Assembly: GCF_011390835.1 (NCBI RefSeq)
Contig: NZ_JAABRQ010000001.1
Coordinates: forward strand, 186,001 to 250,000
Length of the DNA stretch: 64,000 nt
Direction of reading: 5' to 3'
Source of the DNA: Hydrogenophaga sp.
GTDB lineage: Bacteria; Pseudomonadota; Gammaproteobacteria; Burkholderiales; Burkholderiaceae_C
Below are positions 25,973-33,088 of the stretch, in pieces. The position numbers and the translations under genes were made by a program. The notes under the pieces are model-generated. The model searched no databases. It was given only the letters and a program-made list of their open reading frames with translations, and was not told the DNA's origin. Within the stretch, counting starts at the first letter, position 1; every line of letters starts with the position of its first letter.

Positions 25973-27544
25973 TCAGTTTACCTTGATGAGGCGCCAGTCC
26001 AGCCGGTTGTCCGCGCGGTGCACCACATCGATGTTTTTCTTCATCGCCCAGGGGATCACCTGGTTGTGCAGCGGGATGTGGGCCACATCCTGGTTTTGTA
26101 GCATCAGCGCCTTGTTGAGCAGCTCGGTGCGCAGCTTGAGGTCGGTCTCCTTCTTGGCGCGCTCGATCAGGCCGTCCATCTGCGGGTTGCTGTAGCGGCC
26201 CACGTTGTAGTTGCCGTCACCCTGGGCACCGACGGTGCGCACCAGCGACTGCAGCGAGTACATCGCATCGAAGGTCGGCACGCCCCAGCCCAGCATGTAG
26301 ATGCTAGCTTCATAGCGCTGGATCATGGGAAAGTAGGTCACCAGCGGCAGCGTGCGCAGCTTGGCTTTGACACCGATCCGGGCCCACATGGCGGTGACCG
26401 CCTGGCAGATGGCCTCATCGTTGATATAGCGGTTGTTCGGGCACGCAAAGTCGACCTCAAAACCGTTGGGATAGCCGGCATCCGCTAGCAGCTTCTGAGC
26501 TGCCGCCACGTCAAACGCGAAGCGCTTATGCACCGCCTCGTTCCAGCCGTTGACTTGCGGCGCCACCAGCGCGCCGGTGGGCTGACCCAGGCCACGCAAG
26601 GTCACGCGGGCGATGGTGTTGATGTCGATCGCCTGGTACAGCGCCTTGCGCACACGCTGGTCCTTGAGCGGGTTCTTGCCCTTGATATCGCTGCCGGGCA
26701 GTTCGTTACGGAACTGGTCCATGCCGAAGAAAATGGTGCGGTTCTCAATTCCGTCCACCACCTTCAGGTCTGGCGATGAACGCACACGGCCCAGGTCTTG
26801 AGGGCTGGGGTCGAGCACAAAATCCACCTCGCCCGACAGCAGTGCCGCCATGCGGGTGGACACGTTCTTCACCGGGGTGTAGATCACTTCGGTCACGTTG
26901 CCTTCGGCCTTACCCCACCAGGCGGGGTTGCGGCTGAGCACCAGCTTCTGGTCAGGCTGCCACTCCTTGAGCATGAACGGCCCGGTGCCCATCGCATTGC
27001 GGTGGGCAAAGTTTTCGTCCTGGGTCTTGATGTCTTTGGGCGCGGTGGAGTTGTTCTTTTCTGCCCAGGCCTTGTTCATCATGCGCAGCTCGGTGAGCTG
27101 GTTGAGCAGCACCGGGTTGGGGTCTTTGGTAAAGATGTCGATGGTGTTGGCGTCCACCTTCACCACCCGATCGATGCCAGCGGTGTAGACCGCGAAGTTC
27201 GATGTCTTGGTCATGGCGCGCTCGATGGAGAACACCGCGTCATCGGCAGAGAAAGTGCTGCCGTCATGGAACTTCACGCCGGTGCGCAGCGTCAGGCGCA
27301 ACTGGGTCGGGCTCACCTGTTTCCAGGCCGTGGCCAACACCGGCTCAGCCTTGAAGGTGCGGCTGTTGTAGTACACCAGCGACTCATAAACCGACGCATG
27401 CACACCGTTGGACAAAGCGTTGTTCTGCGAATGAATGTCCCAAGTCGGGATGTCGCTTGCGCTCGTCCACTTGAAGGTCTTGGCTTGCACGCCTGCAGTA
27501 CTCACAGACAGGGCCGCACTCAAAATCGCGACAGCGTATTTCAT
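25973..27544 (-). CDS. Peptide ABC transporter substrate-binding protein (SBP_bac_5), second paralogue
   Basis: This 523-residue periplasmic binding protein heads the peptide transport operon. The signal peptide is MKYAVAILSAALSVSTAGVQA. Family features include VYESLVYYNSRTFKAEPVLATAWKQVSP, LTLRTGVKFHDGSTFSADDAVFSI and KDQRVRKALYQAIDI. The start at 27544 is chosen because the extra 21 residues from 27607 interrupt the signal-peptide pattern. Upstream lies a 10-9-10 inverted repeat overlapping a TTGACA box, a likely control site for the whole operon. Confidence 0.94.
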   Translation of the reverse strand: MKYAVAILSAALSVSTAGVQAKTFKWTSASDIPTWDIHSQNNALSNGVHASVYESLVYYNSRTFKAEPVLATAWKQVSPTQLRLTLRTGVKFHDGSTFSADDAVFSIERAMTKTSNFAVYTAGIDRVVKVDANTIDIFTKDPNPVLLNQLTELRMMNKAWAEKNNSTAPKDIKTQDENFAHRNAMGTGPFMLKEWQPDQKLVLSRNPAWWGKAEGNVTEVIYTPVKNVSTRMAALLSGEVDFVLDPSPQDLGRVRSSPDLKVVDGIENRTIFFGMDQFRNELPGSDIKGKNPLKDQRVRKALYQAIDINTIARVTLRGLGQPTGALVAPQVNGWNEAVHKRFAFDVAAAQKLLADAGYPNGFEVDFACPNNRYINDEAICQAVTAMWARIGVKAKLRTLPLVTYFPMIQRYEASIYMLGWGVPTFDAMYSLQSLVRTVGAQGDGNYNVGRYSNPQMDGLIERAKKETDLKLRTELLNKALMLQNQDVAHIPLHNQVIPWAMKKNIDVVHRADNRLDWRLIKVN

Positions 27545-27626
27545 TGACTCACACCTCAGATAAATGACAGATGCGGGACTATGCAATAACTGTTCCTGTT
27601 CCAGCACGGGGCTAACCCGGATGTCC

Positions 27627-27655
27627 TGCCTTTGACTGAGGTATTGTCAAAGGCA
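27627..27655. promoter_or_regulatory. Perfect 10-9-10 inverted repeat before the peptide operon
   Basis: TGCCTTTGAC (27627-27636), nine bases, GTCAAAGGCA (27646-27655) form a perfect inverted repeat. On the minus strand the repeat includes a consensus -35 box TTGACA about 105 bp before the binding-protein ATG, as an operator would. It also lies 22 bp after the stop of the upstream gene, but no T tract follows, so it is a poor terminator. Confidence 0.5.
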
Positions 27656-27677
27656 CCCCATGCAGCGCAAGCAGCAC

Positions 27678-28487
27678 TCATTGCTCGCCGGAGGCGGGCT
27701 TCAGGTGCAACGCGCCATACCAAGCCTGCAAAGCGCTTTCGGTGTTGTCGGTGTCGGTCATGAGTGCGATGGCCAGCAGCGGACCCGGCTCTTCGCCAAA
27801 GGCGCGCACAAAATCGGCGCGCACATCACGCCGGTAATCCAACCATTGGCCGAGCTGAGCTGGGCCTGAAGCCACGACCAGCTTGCGGATGCGGTCGGTG
27901 CGCGGGTTGTGGACCACCGTCTCCAGGGGCTCGTTCGCGCTCCAGACGTAGGACAGTGTGGCGAACGGCAGGTCTTCGCCTGTGATCAGGCGGCTGAGTT
28001 CGGACAGGCGATGCGCGCGGGGTGAGAGCCGCGCGCGATCGCCACCAAAGGCCAGCACCACCCGCACCGGCGAATCTTCCGCCTGCGCATCACGAAGGTC
28101 GGCGCCAGCGGGCAAGGCGTCAACCTTCCAGGAAAACGACAGCGCCCCAACCGCCGCAGACGGCTGGGAAAACCGCTGCCGAAGAATGCTCACCGACTTG
28201 TTGGCGCGCACCTGAAGCGCATCGCGCCCAATCACCTGCGTAGGCACGAAAGGCTCCTGTCTCTTGCCCGGCAGCGCAAACACCTCCCAGCCCGGCACGG
28301 GCTCAGGCGTGCTCAGCAAACGGTTGGCAAACGGCTGCAAGTCTGCCTCTGGCGAGCGTTGCGCTGTGGCGCCGCCGCCCAGATTTGCACAAGCCGCAAG
28401 CGCGACACAAACCAATGGCAGCAAGGCCCAGCGCACACGCGTCGCGGCCGCCTGGCGCCACGACAAGAGAACGATGGCCCATCGCAT
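27678..28487 (-). CDS. DUF3047 family lipoprotein or periplasmic protein
   Basis: About 269 residues from the ATG at 28487. An N-terminal hydrophobic segment ends LVCVALAACANLGGG, a plausible lipoprotein box with Cys as first mature residue. The body matches DUF3047: FSWKVDALPAGADLRDAQAEDSPVRVVLAFGGD, LSYVWSANEPLETVV, and FGEEPGPLLAIALMTDTDNT near the C-terminus. The family is of unknown function and predicted beta-sandwich-like. Alternative starts at 28496 and 28529 exist; a GGGA run about 8 bases before 28487 favours the latter. It precedes the peptide operon on the same strand but with a 133-bp gap, so probably belongs to another transcript. Confidence 0.8.
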   Translation of the reverse strand: MRWAIVLLSWRQAAATRVRWALLPLVCVALAACANLGGGATAQRSPEADLQPFANRLLSTPEPVPGWEVFALPGKRQEPFVPTQVIGRDALQVRANKSVSILRQRFSQPSAAVGALSFSWKVDALPAGADLRDAQAEDSPVRVVLAFGGDRARLSPRAHRLSELSRLITGEDLPFATLSYVWSANEPLETVVHNPRTDRIRKLVVASGPAQLGQWLDYRRDVRADFVRAFGEEPGPLLAIALMTDTDNTESALQAWYGALHLKPASGEQ

Positions 28488-28662
28488 CAAGAACATCCCA
28501 GCGTGAGTAGACGCACCCCGGATTTTCACCTTTTTGAGGGAAGCGAGAGCCTCGATTGTGCCCCTACATTTCGTCTCGCTGGCGCCCCTGTCCAGCGCCT
28601 GGCCTCAGGTCTGCACCGACGGCTGGTCCAACGTCAACCCAATCAACCGCAAGGAGAACTCC

Positions 28663-29010
28663 ATGAAAGTCATCAAACGTTTGTTCGCTGCTGTGCTGGC
28701 CCTGGCCACCACCGTCGTATTGGCCGCCGTCGACGTCAACAACGCCAGCGTCGCGGATCTGGACAGCATCAAGGGCATCGGTCCCGGCACCTCAGCCAAG
28801 ATCCTCGGCGCCCGCAAGAGCGCCAAGTTCAAGGATTGGGGCGACTTCATCGAACGCGTGCCCGGCATAGGTGACAAGCGGGCTGCCCAGCTTTCTGCGG
28901 AGGGGCTGACGGTGTACGGCAACGCGTTCAAACCCACAGCCAAGCCTTTGGCAAAGAAAAAATCGAGCGTGAAGACGGCGGAGCAGAAACCCGCTTCAAC
29001 CTCCAAGTGA
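28663..29010 (+). CDS. ComEA-like helix-hairpin-helix protein
   Basis: This 115-residue exported small DNA-binding-type protein has signal peptide MKVIKRLFAAVLALATTVVLA. The mature part has tandem HhH elements: VDVNNASVADLDSIKGIGPGTSAKIL and FKDWGDFIERVPGIGDKRAAQLS. A basic, Lys/Ser/Thr-rich tail follows. In competent bacteria ComEA binds incoming DNA in the periplasm; many betaproteobacteria carry such short forms. An AAGGAG ribosome binding site lies 7 bases before the ATG at 28663, ruling out the longer start at 28534. A strong terminator follows the stop. Confidence 0.88.
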   Translation: MKVIKRLFAAVLALATTVVLAAVDVNNASVADLDSIKGIGPGTSAKILGARKSAKFKDWGDFIERVPGIGDKRAAQLSAEGLTVYGNAFKPTAKPLAKKKSSVKTAEQKPASTSK

Positions 29011-29031
29011 TCGAAAAAGACCGAACATGAA

Positions 29032-29061
29032 AAAAGCCACCCGGCACGCCGGGTGGCTTTT
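29032..29061. terminator. Bidirectional terminator between the comEA-like gene and first porin
   Basis: A 13-bp perfect stem AAAAGCCACCCGG / CCGGGTGGCTTTT has a CACG loop, with A and T runs at its two ends. It serves the two convergent genes that end at 29010 and 29089. Confidence 0.92.
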
Positions 29062-29088
29062 GGATGATCAGTTTCCTTAGGGGAAGGA

Positions 29089-30057
29089 TCAGAAGGTGTG
29101 GCGGATACCAACCGCCATCAGGCTGTTTTCGTCGGTTTTCGCACCAGCGGCGTTTTCGGTCTTGTCTTGGGTGTAGCCCACGTACGCGTTGGTTCGCTTG
29201 GACAGAGCGTAGTTCAACGCAATGCCGAAGCCGGAACGCTCGTTGTCGCCGGCGGCAGCGTTGTCGGTGGACGCTGAGTAGCCGCCCGACAGGGTCATGG
29301 CCGAAGACAGCGGCACATCAAGGCCAAGGTGGTAGTCGGTGGACTTGCTGGCACCCACTTTGTACTGACCCAGGCCGCCCAACAGCTTGACCACGCCGAA
29401 GTCGTACGAACCATTGAAAGCCGTCAGCTTCTCGTCGGTAGCGCCGTTCTGGAGCTGGTAAGCGAAGTTGGCGGTGATGGGGCCGGCGCCGTAGCCGATG
29501 CTGAAGTCGACGATGTCCTCTTTGACAGCGTTGTCTTCGTCCAGGGAGTACGACACAGCGCCGCTGAACGCGCCGAAGGAGTTGGCGTACTTGATGGTGT
29601 TGCCAGGGTTGCCTTCGTAGTTGGCATTGACCTGGAGAATGTTGCCAGCGAAGAAGGCCGAATCAAAAGCGTAGTCGTTGTTGAACAACACGTCGTCCAT
29701 GGCAGTCCACACCTTGCCGATGGTCACGGTACCGAAGCCACCGCTCAGACCGAGGTAAGCTTGACGGTTGAAGTTGAAACCGCCGCCGGTAGAAGAACCC
29801 ACACCGGTGTCAGCAGCGAAATTGCCTTCCAGCTTGAAGATCGCGTTCAGACCGCCACCCAGGTCTTCAGAGCCCTGAAAACCAACACGGCTGCTGCTGA
29901 AGCCGCCGGAGCCGACTTTGGTCACCGAATCGGCATTCAAGCCGGTCTCTTGGGAGCCAACCCAAACGTCAACAATACCGTATAGGGTCACGGAGGACTG
30001 AGCGGAGGCAGCGCCAGTAGCGGCCAGCACGGCCAGAGCAATCAGAGACTTTTTCAT
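29089..30057 (-). CDS. Gram-negative general porin, first copy
   Basis: This 322-residue trimeric outer-membrane diffusion porin of the Burkholderiales type has signal peptide MKKSLIALAVLAATGAASAQ and the conserved mature start SSVTLYGIVDVWVG. FQGSEDLGGGLNAIFKLEGNF, FNRQAYLGLSGGFGTVTIGK and the C-terminal aromatic GIRHTF needed for BamA-assisted insertion are present. It is paralogous to the porin 265 bp upstream. Pore selectivity cannot be stated. The ATG follows a purine-rich AGGAAAAAC site. The gap to the next porin contains that gene's terminator. Confidence 0.95.
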   Translation of the reverse strand: MKKSLIALAVLAATGAASAQSSVTLYGIVDVWVGSQETGLNADSVTKVGSGGFSSSRVGFQGSEDLGGGLNAIFKLEGNFAADTGVGSSTGGGFNFNRQAYLGLSGGFGTVTIGKVWTAMDDVLFNNDYAFDSAFFAGNILQVNANYEGNPGNTIKYANSFGAFSGAVSYSLDEDNAVKEDIVDFSIGYGAGPITANFAYQLQNGATDEKLTAFNGSYDFGVVKLLGGLGQYKVGASKSTDYHLGLDVPLSSAMTLSGGYSASTDNAAAGDNERSGFGIALNYALSKRTNAYVGYTQDKTENAAGAKTDENSLMAVGIRHTF

Positions 30058-30247
30058 GAGTTTTTCCTAGGTTGAAAGGCTTGACAGCCCGGGGTGAGAT
30101 AGAAAATTAACGAAATTGATGTTATCGCGAGGCGTGACCCAAGTTAAGGGATAACCCGCAAAAATGCTGCGAAAGGACTCGATGTGTCGGTTTTTTGAAA
30201 CAGGGTCTTTTGTCGCAAGGCGGCGTTGACGCGCGAAACCTCAACAT

Positions 30248-30278
30248 AAAAAAAGCCCGCCGTGAATCCACGGCGGGC
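30248..30278 (-). terminator. Intrinsic terminator of the second porin gene
   Basis: On the minus strand GCCCGCCGTG, a GATT loop, CACGGCGGGC and seven T form a strong terminator (stem arms 30255-30264 and 30269-30278). It lies 45 bp after that porin's stop, so the two porin genes are separate transcripts. Apart from this, the 30058-30322 gap shows only AT-rich promoter-like DNA for the first porin. Confidence 0.95.
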
Positions 30279-30322
30279 CTTGGGGGTTCCTAAGACGCCT
30301 GGCCTACAGCCAGGTTGTCAGA

Positions 30323-31351
30323 TCAGAACGAGTGGCGGATGCCCACACCGTAACCGGTCGAGTTGCCACCGGCAGTGACGGTACCAAGGGTGCCGGTGCC
30401 GCTGAGGCCGTTGACGCTGAAGGTGCTCGCGCCATCGTTGGCCACACGAGAGAACACACCGTACACAACCGTGCGCTTGGACAGCGGGTAGTCGTAGCCG
30501 ATGGTGACGTGGGTGGCGCCGTTGGCCGTGTTGTCGAAGTCAGACTTCAAGTAAGAAGCCTTGACCGTGCCCGGGCCCACAGGCGCGGTGACACCCAGAG
30601 CGTACTGGTTGCTCTTCAGAGCGCCAAACTTGCCGTTGACGTAGAACAGCCAGAGCTTGGCCATGCCGAAGTCATAGGTCGCGCCGAGGTTGGTTCGCTT
30701 GTAGCTCTCGGTTTGGATGCTCGAGCCTTCGGAAGCGGTCGCCAGGGATGCGCTCAGCGGGCCTGCGTTGTAAACGACTCGAACGCCTGCGTACTCATTA
30801 GGCGTGTTGGATGCAGAGCTTTCTTTCGCCGACACCATCACCTGGGCTTGGAAGCCACCGAAGTTGGGCGTGAAATAGCTCACGGCATTGTCTGCACGCA
30901 CGGTGGTGGTGGAACCGCTGCCCAGCGTGGTGAAGGTGTTCACCGAGTTGCCCAGGCCGTTGGTGCCGAACACGGTGTAGGCAGAGTGGTTGTAGAAGGT
31001 CGGGGTGTAATCACGGCCCAGGCGAATCTCACCGAAGCCACCGCTCAGGCCCAGGGTCGCCTTACGATTGAAAGCGAAACCGCCGCCGCCGCCAGCGCCC
31101 ACGCCGGTGTCAGCCAAGAATCCACCTTCCAGCCAGAACGAGGCCTTCATGCCGCCGCCCAGGTCTTCCACGCCACGGAAACCGAGGCGGTTGGAGGCCT
31201 GGCCTTCGTTGGACACGGAGGTCGTGCGCACGTCGCCTTGGTCGATGCTGGTGATGCCGAGGTCGACAATACCGAACATGGTCACGCTGGACTGTGCGAA
31301 AGCTGCGCTGGTGGCTGCCACGGCAGCCAGAGCAATCAGGGTCTTTTTCAT
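30323..31351 (-). CDS. Gram-negative general porin, second copy
   Basis: This 342-residue outer-membrane porin has signal peptide MKKTLIALAAVAATSAAFAQ and mature start SSVTMFGIVDLGITS. LGFRGVEDLGGGMKASFWLEGGF, FNRKATLGLSGGFGEIRLGRDY and the terminal GVGIRHSF support a Burkholderia-type OmpC-like barrel. The start at 31351 is preceded by GGAG; the upstream frame to 31405 adds no sensible signal sequence. About 150 bp upstream lies a GCACC-N5-GGTGC palindrome resembling an NtrC site, so nitrogen-linked control is possible. It is divergent from coq7. Confidence 0.95.
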   Translation of the reverse strand: MKKTLIALAAVAATSAAFAQSSVTMFGIVDLGITSIDQGDVRTTSVSNEGQASNRLGFRGVEDLGGGMKASFWLEGGFLADTGVGAGGGGGFAFNRKATLGLSGGFGEIRLGRDYTPTFYNHSAYTVFGTNGLGNSVNTFTTLGSGSTTTVRADNAVSYFTPNFGGFQAQVMVSAKESSASNTPNEYAGVRVVYNAGPLSASLATASEGSSIQTESYKRTNLGATYDFGMAKLWLFYVNGKFGALKSNQYALGVTAPVGPGTVKASYLKSDFDNTANGATHVTIGYDYPLSKRTVVYGVFSRVANDGASTFSVNGLSGTGTLGTVTAGGNSTGYGVGIRHSF

Positions 31352-31502
31352 TGAGAGTATCTCCAAGGTTGAAAAAAGGGCCGTGGGTCTGAGCCCCCGA
31401 GCCAACCTCCTGTGTTGGAAGTTGTTTCAATTGCACCAGAAGGGACCCTGGGACGCAAAGCTTTCGAGGTAAACGCGCCCATTTTGTGGCACTAGGACAA
31501 CA

Positions 31503-31521
31503 TCGCACCGTATTGGTGCGA
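31503..31521. promoter_or_regulatory. NtrC-like palindrome between porin and coq7
   Basis: TCGCACC (31503-31509), GTATT, GGTGCGA (31515-31521) is a perfect 7-5-7 inverted repeat containing the GCACC-N5-GGTGC core of the enterobacterial NtrC consensus. It lies about 152 bp before the porin ATG and 114 bp before coq7. I find no convincing -24/-12 sigma-54 promoter, so the assignment is tentative. Confidence 0.45.
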
Positions 31522-31634
31522 AACCATGGTGACAGGCATTGCCCGGCGTCAAGGCAGCTACCACCAGACTGATCCAGAATCAAGCACGCTTCAACTGCTC
31601 TCATGCTGCCCTCCCCCGGACTCAGGAAAACGAT

Positions 31635-32273
31635 ATGGACGCTCTCATCAACGCCGCCGATTCCGCCTTGCGCGCCCTGTTCGTGGCGCCTCGCGCCTCG
31701 CGACCTTGCCCGACCGTGCCGGAGGACAGCAACACGACGCTGAGCGAACCGGACAGGGCGCTGTCCGGGGCTTTGATGAGGGTGAACCACGTGGGCGAAG
31801 TGTGCGCCCAGGCGCTTTATGCATCACAGGCGCTGGCTGCGCGCCGCGCCGGTGCGCAACACAACGAATCCCTGGCTCGACAGCTCGAAGCCGCGGGCCG
31901 GGAGGAAACCGACCACCTGGCCTGGACGCAGACGCGGCTGGGCGAGCTGGGTGCTCGACCATCGTGGTTGAACCCCGTCTGGTATGCCGGCGCATTCGGT
32001 CTTGGCCTGCTGGCCGGTCGGCTGGGTACCGGCGTGAGCCTGGGCTTTGTGGTGGAGACGGAGCGCCAGGTGGAGGCCCACCTGGCCAGCCACATGGACC
32101 GGCTGCCCGCCAACGACCACGCCTCTCGCGCCATCGTGGCGCAGATGAAGGATGACGAAGCGCGCCACGCCCGCGAAGCGCAGCACGCTGGGGCGGTGGA
32201 GCTGCCCTTGCCCGTCAAGGGCCTGATGAGCATGGCGGCCAAGGTGATGACGACGGTGGCGCACCGGATCTAG
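31635..32273 (+). CDS. coq7: 2-polyprenyl-3-methyl-6-methoxy-1,4-benzoquinone monooxygenase (Coq7)
   Basis: Coq7 is a di-iron hydroxylase that performs the C-6 hydroxylation step of ubiquinone synthesis at the inner membrane. The 212-residue product contains the four-helix carboxylate-bridge ligands: [36 protein letters not shown] and [13 protein letters not shown], including two ExxH-type pairs. A hydrophobic stretch ([23 protein letters not shown]) gives membrane association. The ATG at 31635 fits the family start. It is divergent from the second porin. Confidence 0.95.
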   Translation: MDALINAADSALRALFVAPRASRPCPTVPEDSNTTLSEPDRALSGALMRVNHVGEVCAQALYASQALAARRAGAQHNESLARQLEAAGREETDHLAWTQTRLGELGARPSWLNPVWYAGAFGLGLLAGRLGTGVSLGFVVETERQVEAHLASHMDRLPANDHASRAIVAQMKDDEARHAREAQHAGAVELPLPVKGLMSMAAKVMTTVAHRI

Positions 32274-32403
32274 AACAGCGGCCCTAGGCGCTGAGAAAAA
32301 CGGGCTTCCCCGGCGCTTCAGGGGTCGTCCCTCTTTAAAGCGAACCAGCTGCTGGCCTGTTAGCCGTACGCTCGCTGCAGCGCGAGCCTTTCCCTGAAAG
32401 CCT

Positions 32404-32853
32404 TCAGGCCTCGGTCAACTCGAAGCTCGTGGTTATGACTGCGGTCTTGGCCAGCATGATGCTGGCCGAACAGTACTTCTCGTGGCTCATGGCAATGGCG
32501 CGTTCCACGGCGGCGGCTGGCATGCTGCGACCGGTCACGGTGAAATGCATGTGGATCTGGGTAAAAACCTTGGGGTCGGTCTCGGCGCGCTCGGTGGTGA
32601 GCTTGACGCTGCAGCCACGCACGTCGTGGCGACCGCGCTTGAGAATGAGCACCACGTCGTAGGCGGTGCAGCCACCGGTGCCGGCCAGCACAGTTTCCAT
32701 CGGTCGTGCGGCCAGGTTGGACCCGCCGTTTTCTGGTTTGGCCGCGTCGGGCGCGCCGTCCATGGCGAGCACATGGCCGCTGCCGGTCTCGGCCACAAAC
32801 CCCATGTGTGAGCGGGTGCCAGCGGCGCCGGTCCAGGTGACGGTGCATTCCAT
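32404..32853 (-). CDS. OsmC/Ohr-family peroxiredoxin-like protein
   Basis: This 149-residue small thiol peroxidase-type protein has the two conserved cysteines Cys62 (TGGCTAYDVV) and Cys128 (SHEKYCSASIML), spaced as in OsmC. The N-terminal Arg/Glu partner region is replaced by family-typical beta strands. It probably reduces organic hydroperoxides in the cytoplasm; the sequence looks closer to the general OsmC/YhfA group than to Ohr proper. The 131 bp after its stop, toward coq7, show no clear terminator. It is divergent from the ilvA leader. Confidence 0.88.
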   Translation of the reverse strand: MECTVTWTGAAGTRSHMGFVAETGSGHVLAMDGAPDAAKPENGGSNLAARPMETVLAGTGGCTAYDVVLILKRGRHDVRGCSVKLTTERAETDPKVFTQIHMHFTVTGRSMPAAAVERAIAMSHEKYCSASIMLAKTAVITTSFELTEA

Positions 32854-32929
32854 GGTGGGTCCAGGTGTGAAAAATCAGACGAAGCTGGGGGCAGCTCTCT
32901 AAACGCTAGCAAAAACGCCACAACACATG

Positions 32930-32957
32930 TTGCGTTGCAGCATCCGGCCGCTATACT
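32930..32957 (+). promoter_or_regulatory. Sigma-70-type promoter of the ilvA leader
   Basis: TTGCGT (32930-32935), a 16-bp spacer and TATACT (32952-32957) form a good housekeeping promoter. Transcription would start near 32964, about 125 bases before the ilvA ATG, leaving room for a leader containing an intrinsic terminator. Confidence 0.6.
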
Positions 32958-32963
32958 GACATC

Positions 32964-33045
32964 ATTGTATTTTGACGGTTGTCTCCTCTACCCTCCTCGG
33001 GTGGATTTCAAGCCCGGATTGGTTCTGCCTTTCCGGGCTTTTTTT
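32964..33045 (+). ncRNA. Possible small RNA or attenuator leader upstream of ilvA
   Basis: The stretch has a promoter at its start and an intrinsic terminator at its end: AAGCCCGGA (33010-33018) pairs with TCCGGGCTT (33032-33040) and runs into seven T (33039-33045). Between them a short hairpin ACCC (32990-32993)-TCCTC-GGGT (32999-33002) exposes a CU-rich loop; a second CTCCTC lies just upstream. Such CCUCC-like loops in other proteobacterial small RNAs pair with Shine-Dalgarno sequences. The transcript could end here as an 80-base RNA or read through into ilvA. The start coordinate is an estimate. Confidence 0.5.
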
Positions 33046-33088
33046 CGCCGCAGGCAGGCTGGCTATGATGACCGCGAAGGAATTCCTC

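Noticed and set aside
29032..29061. Palindrome considered as a protein-binding site
   Set aside because: Length, GC-rich stem and flanking A/T runs between two convergent genes make it a bidirectional terminator.
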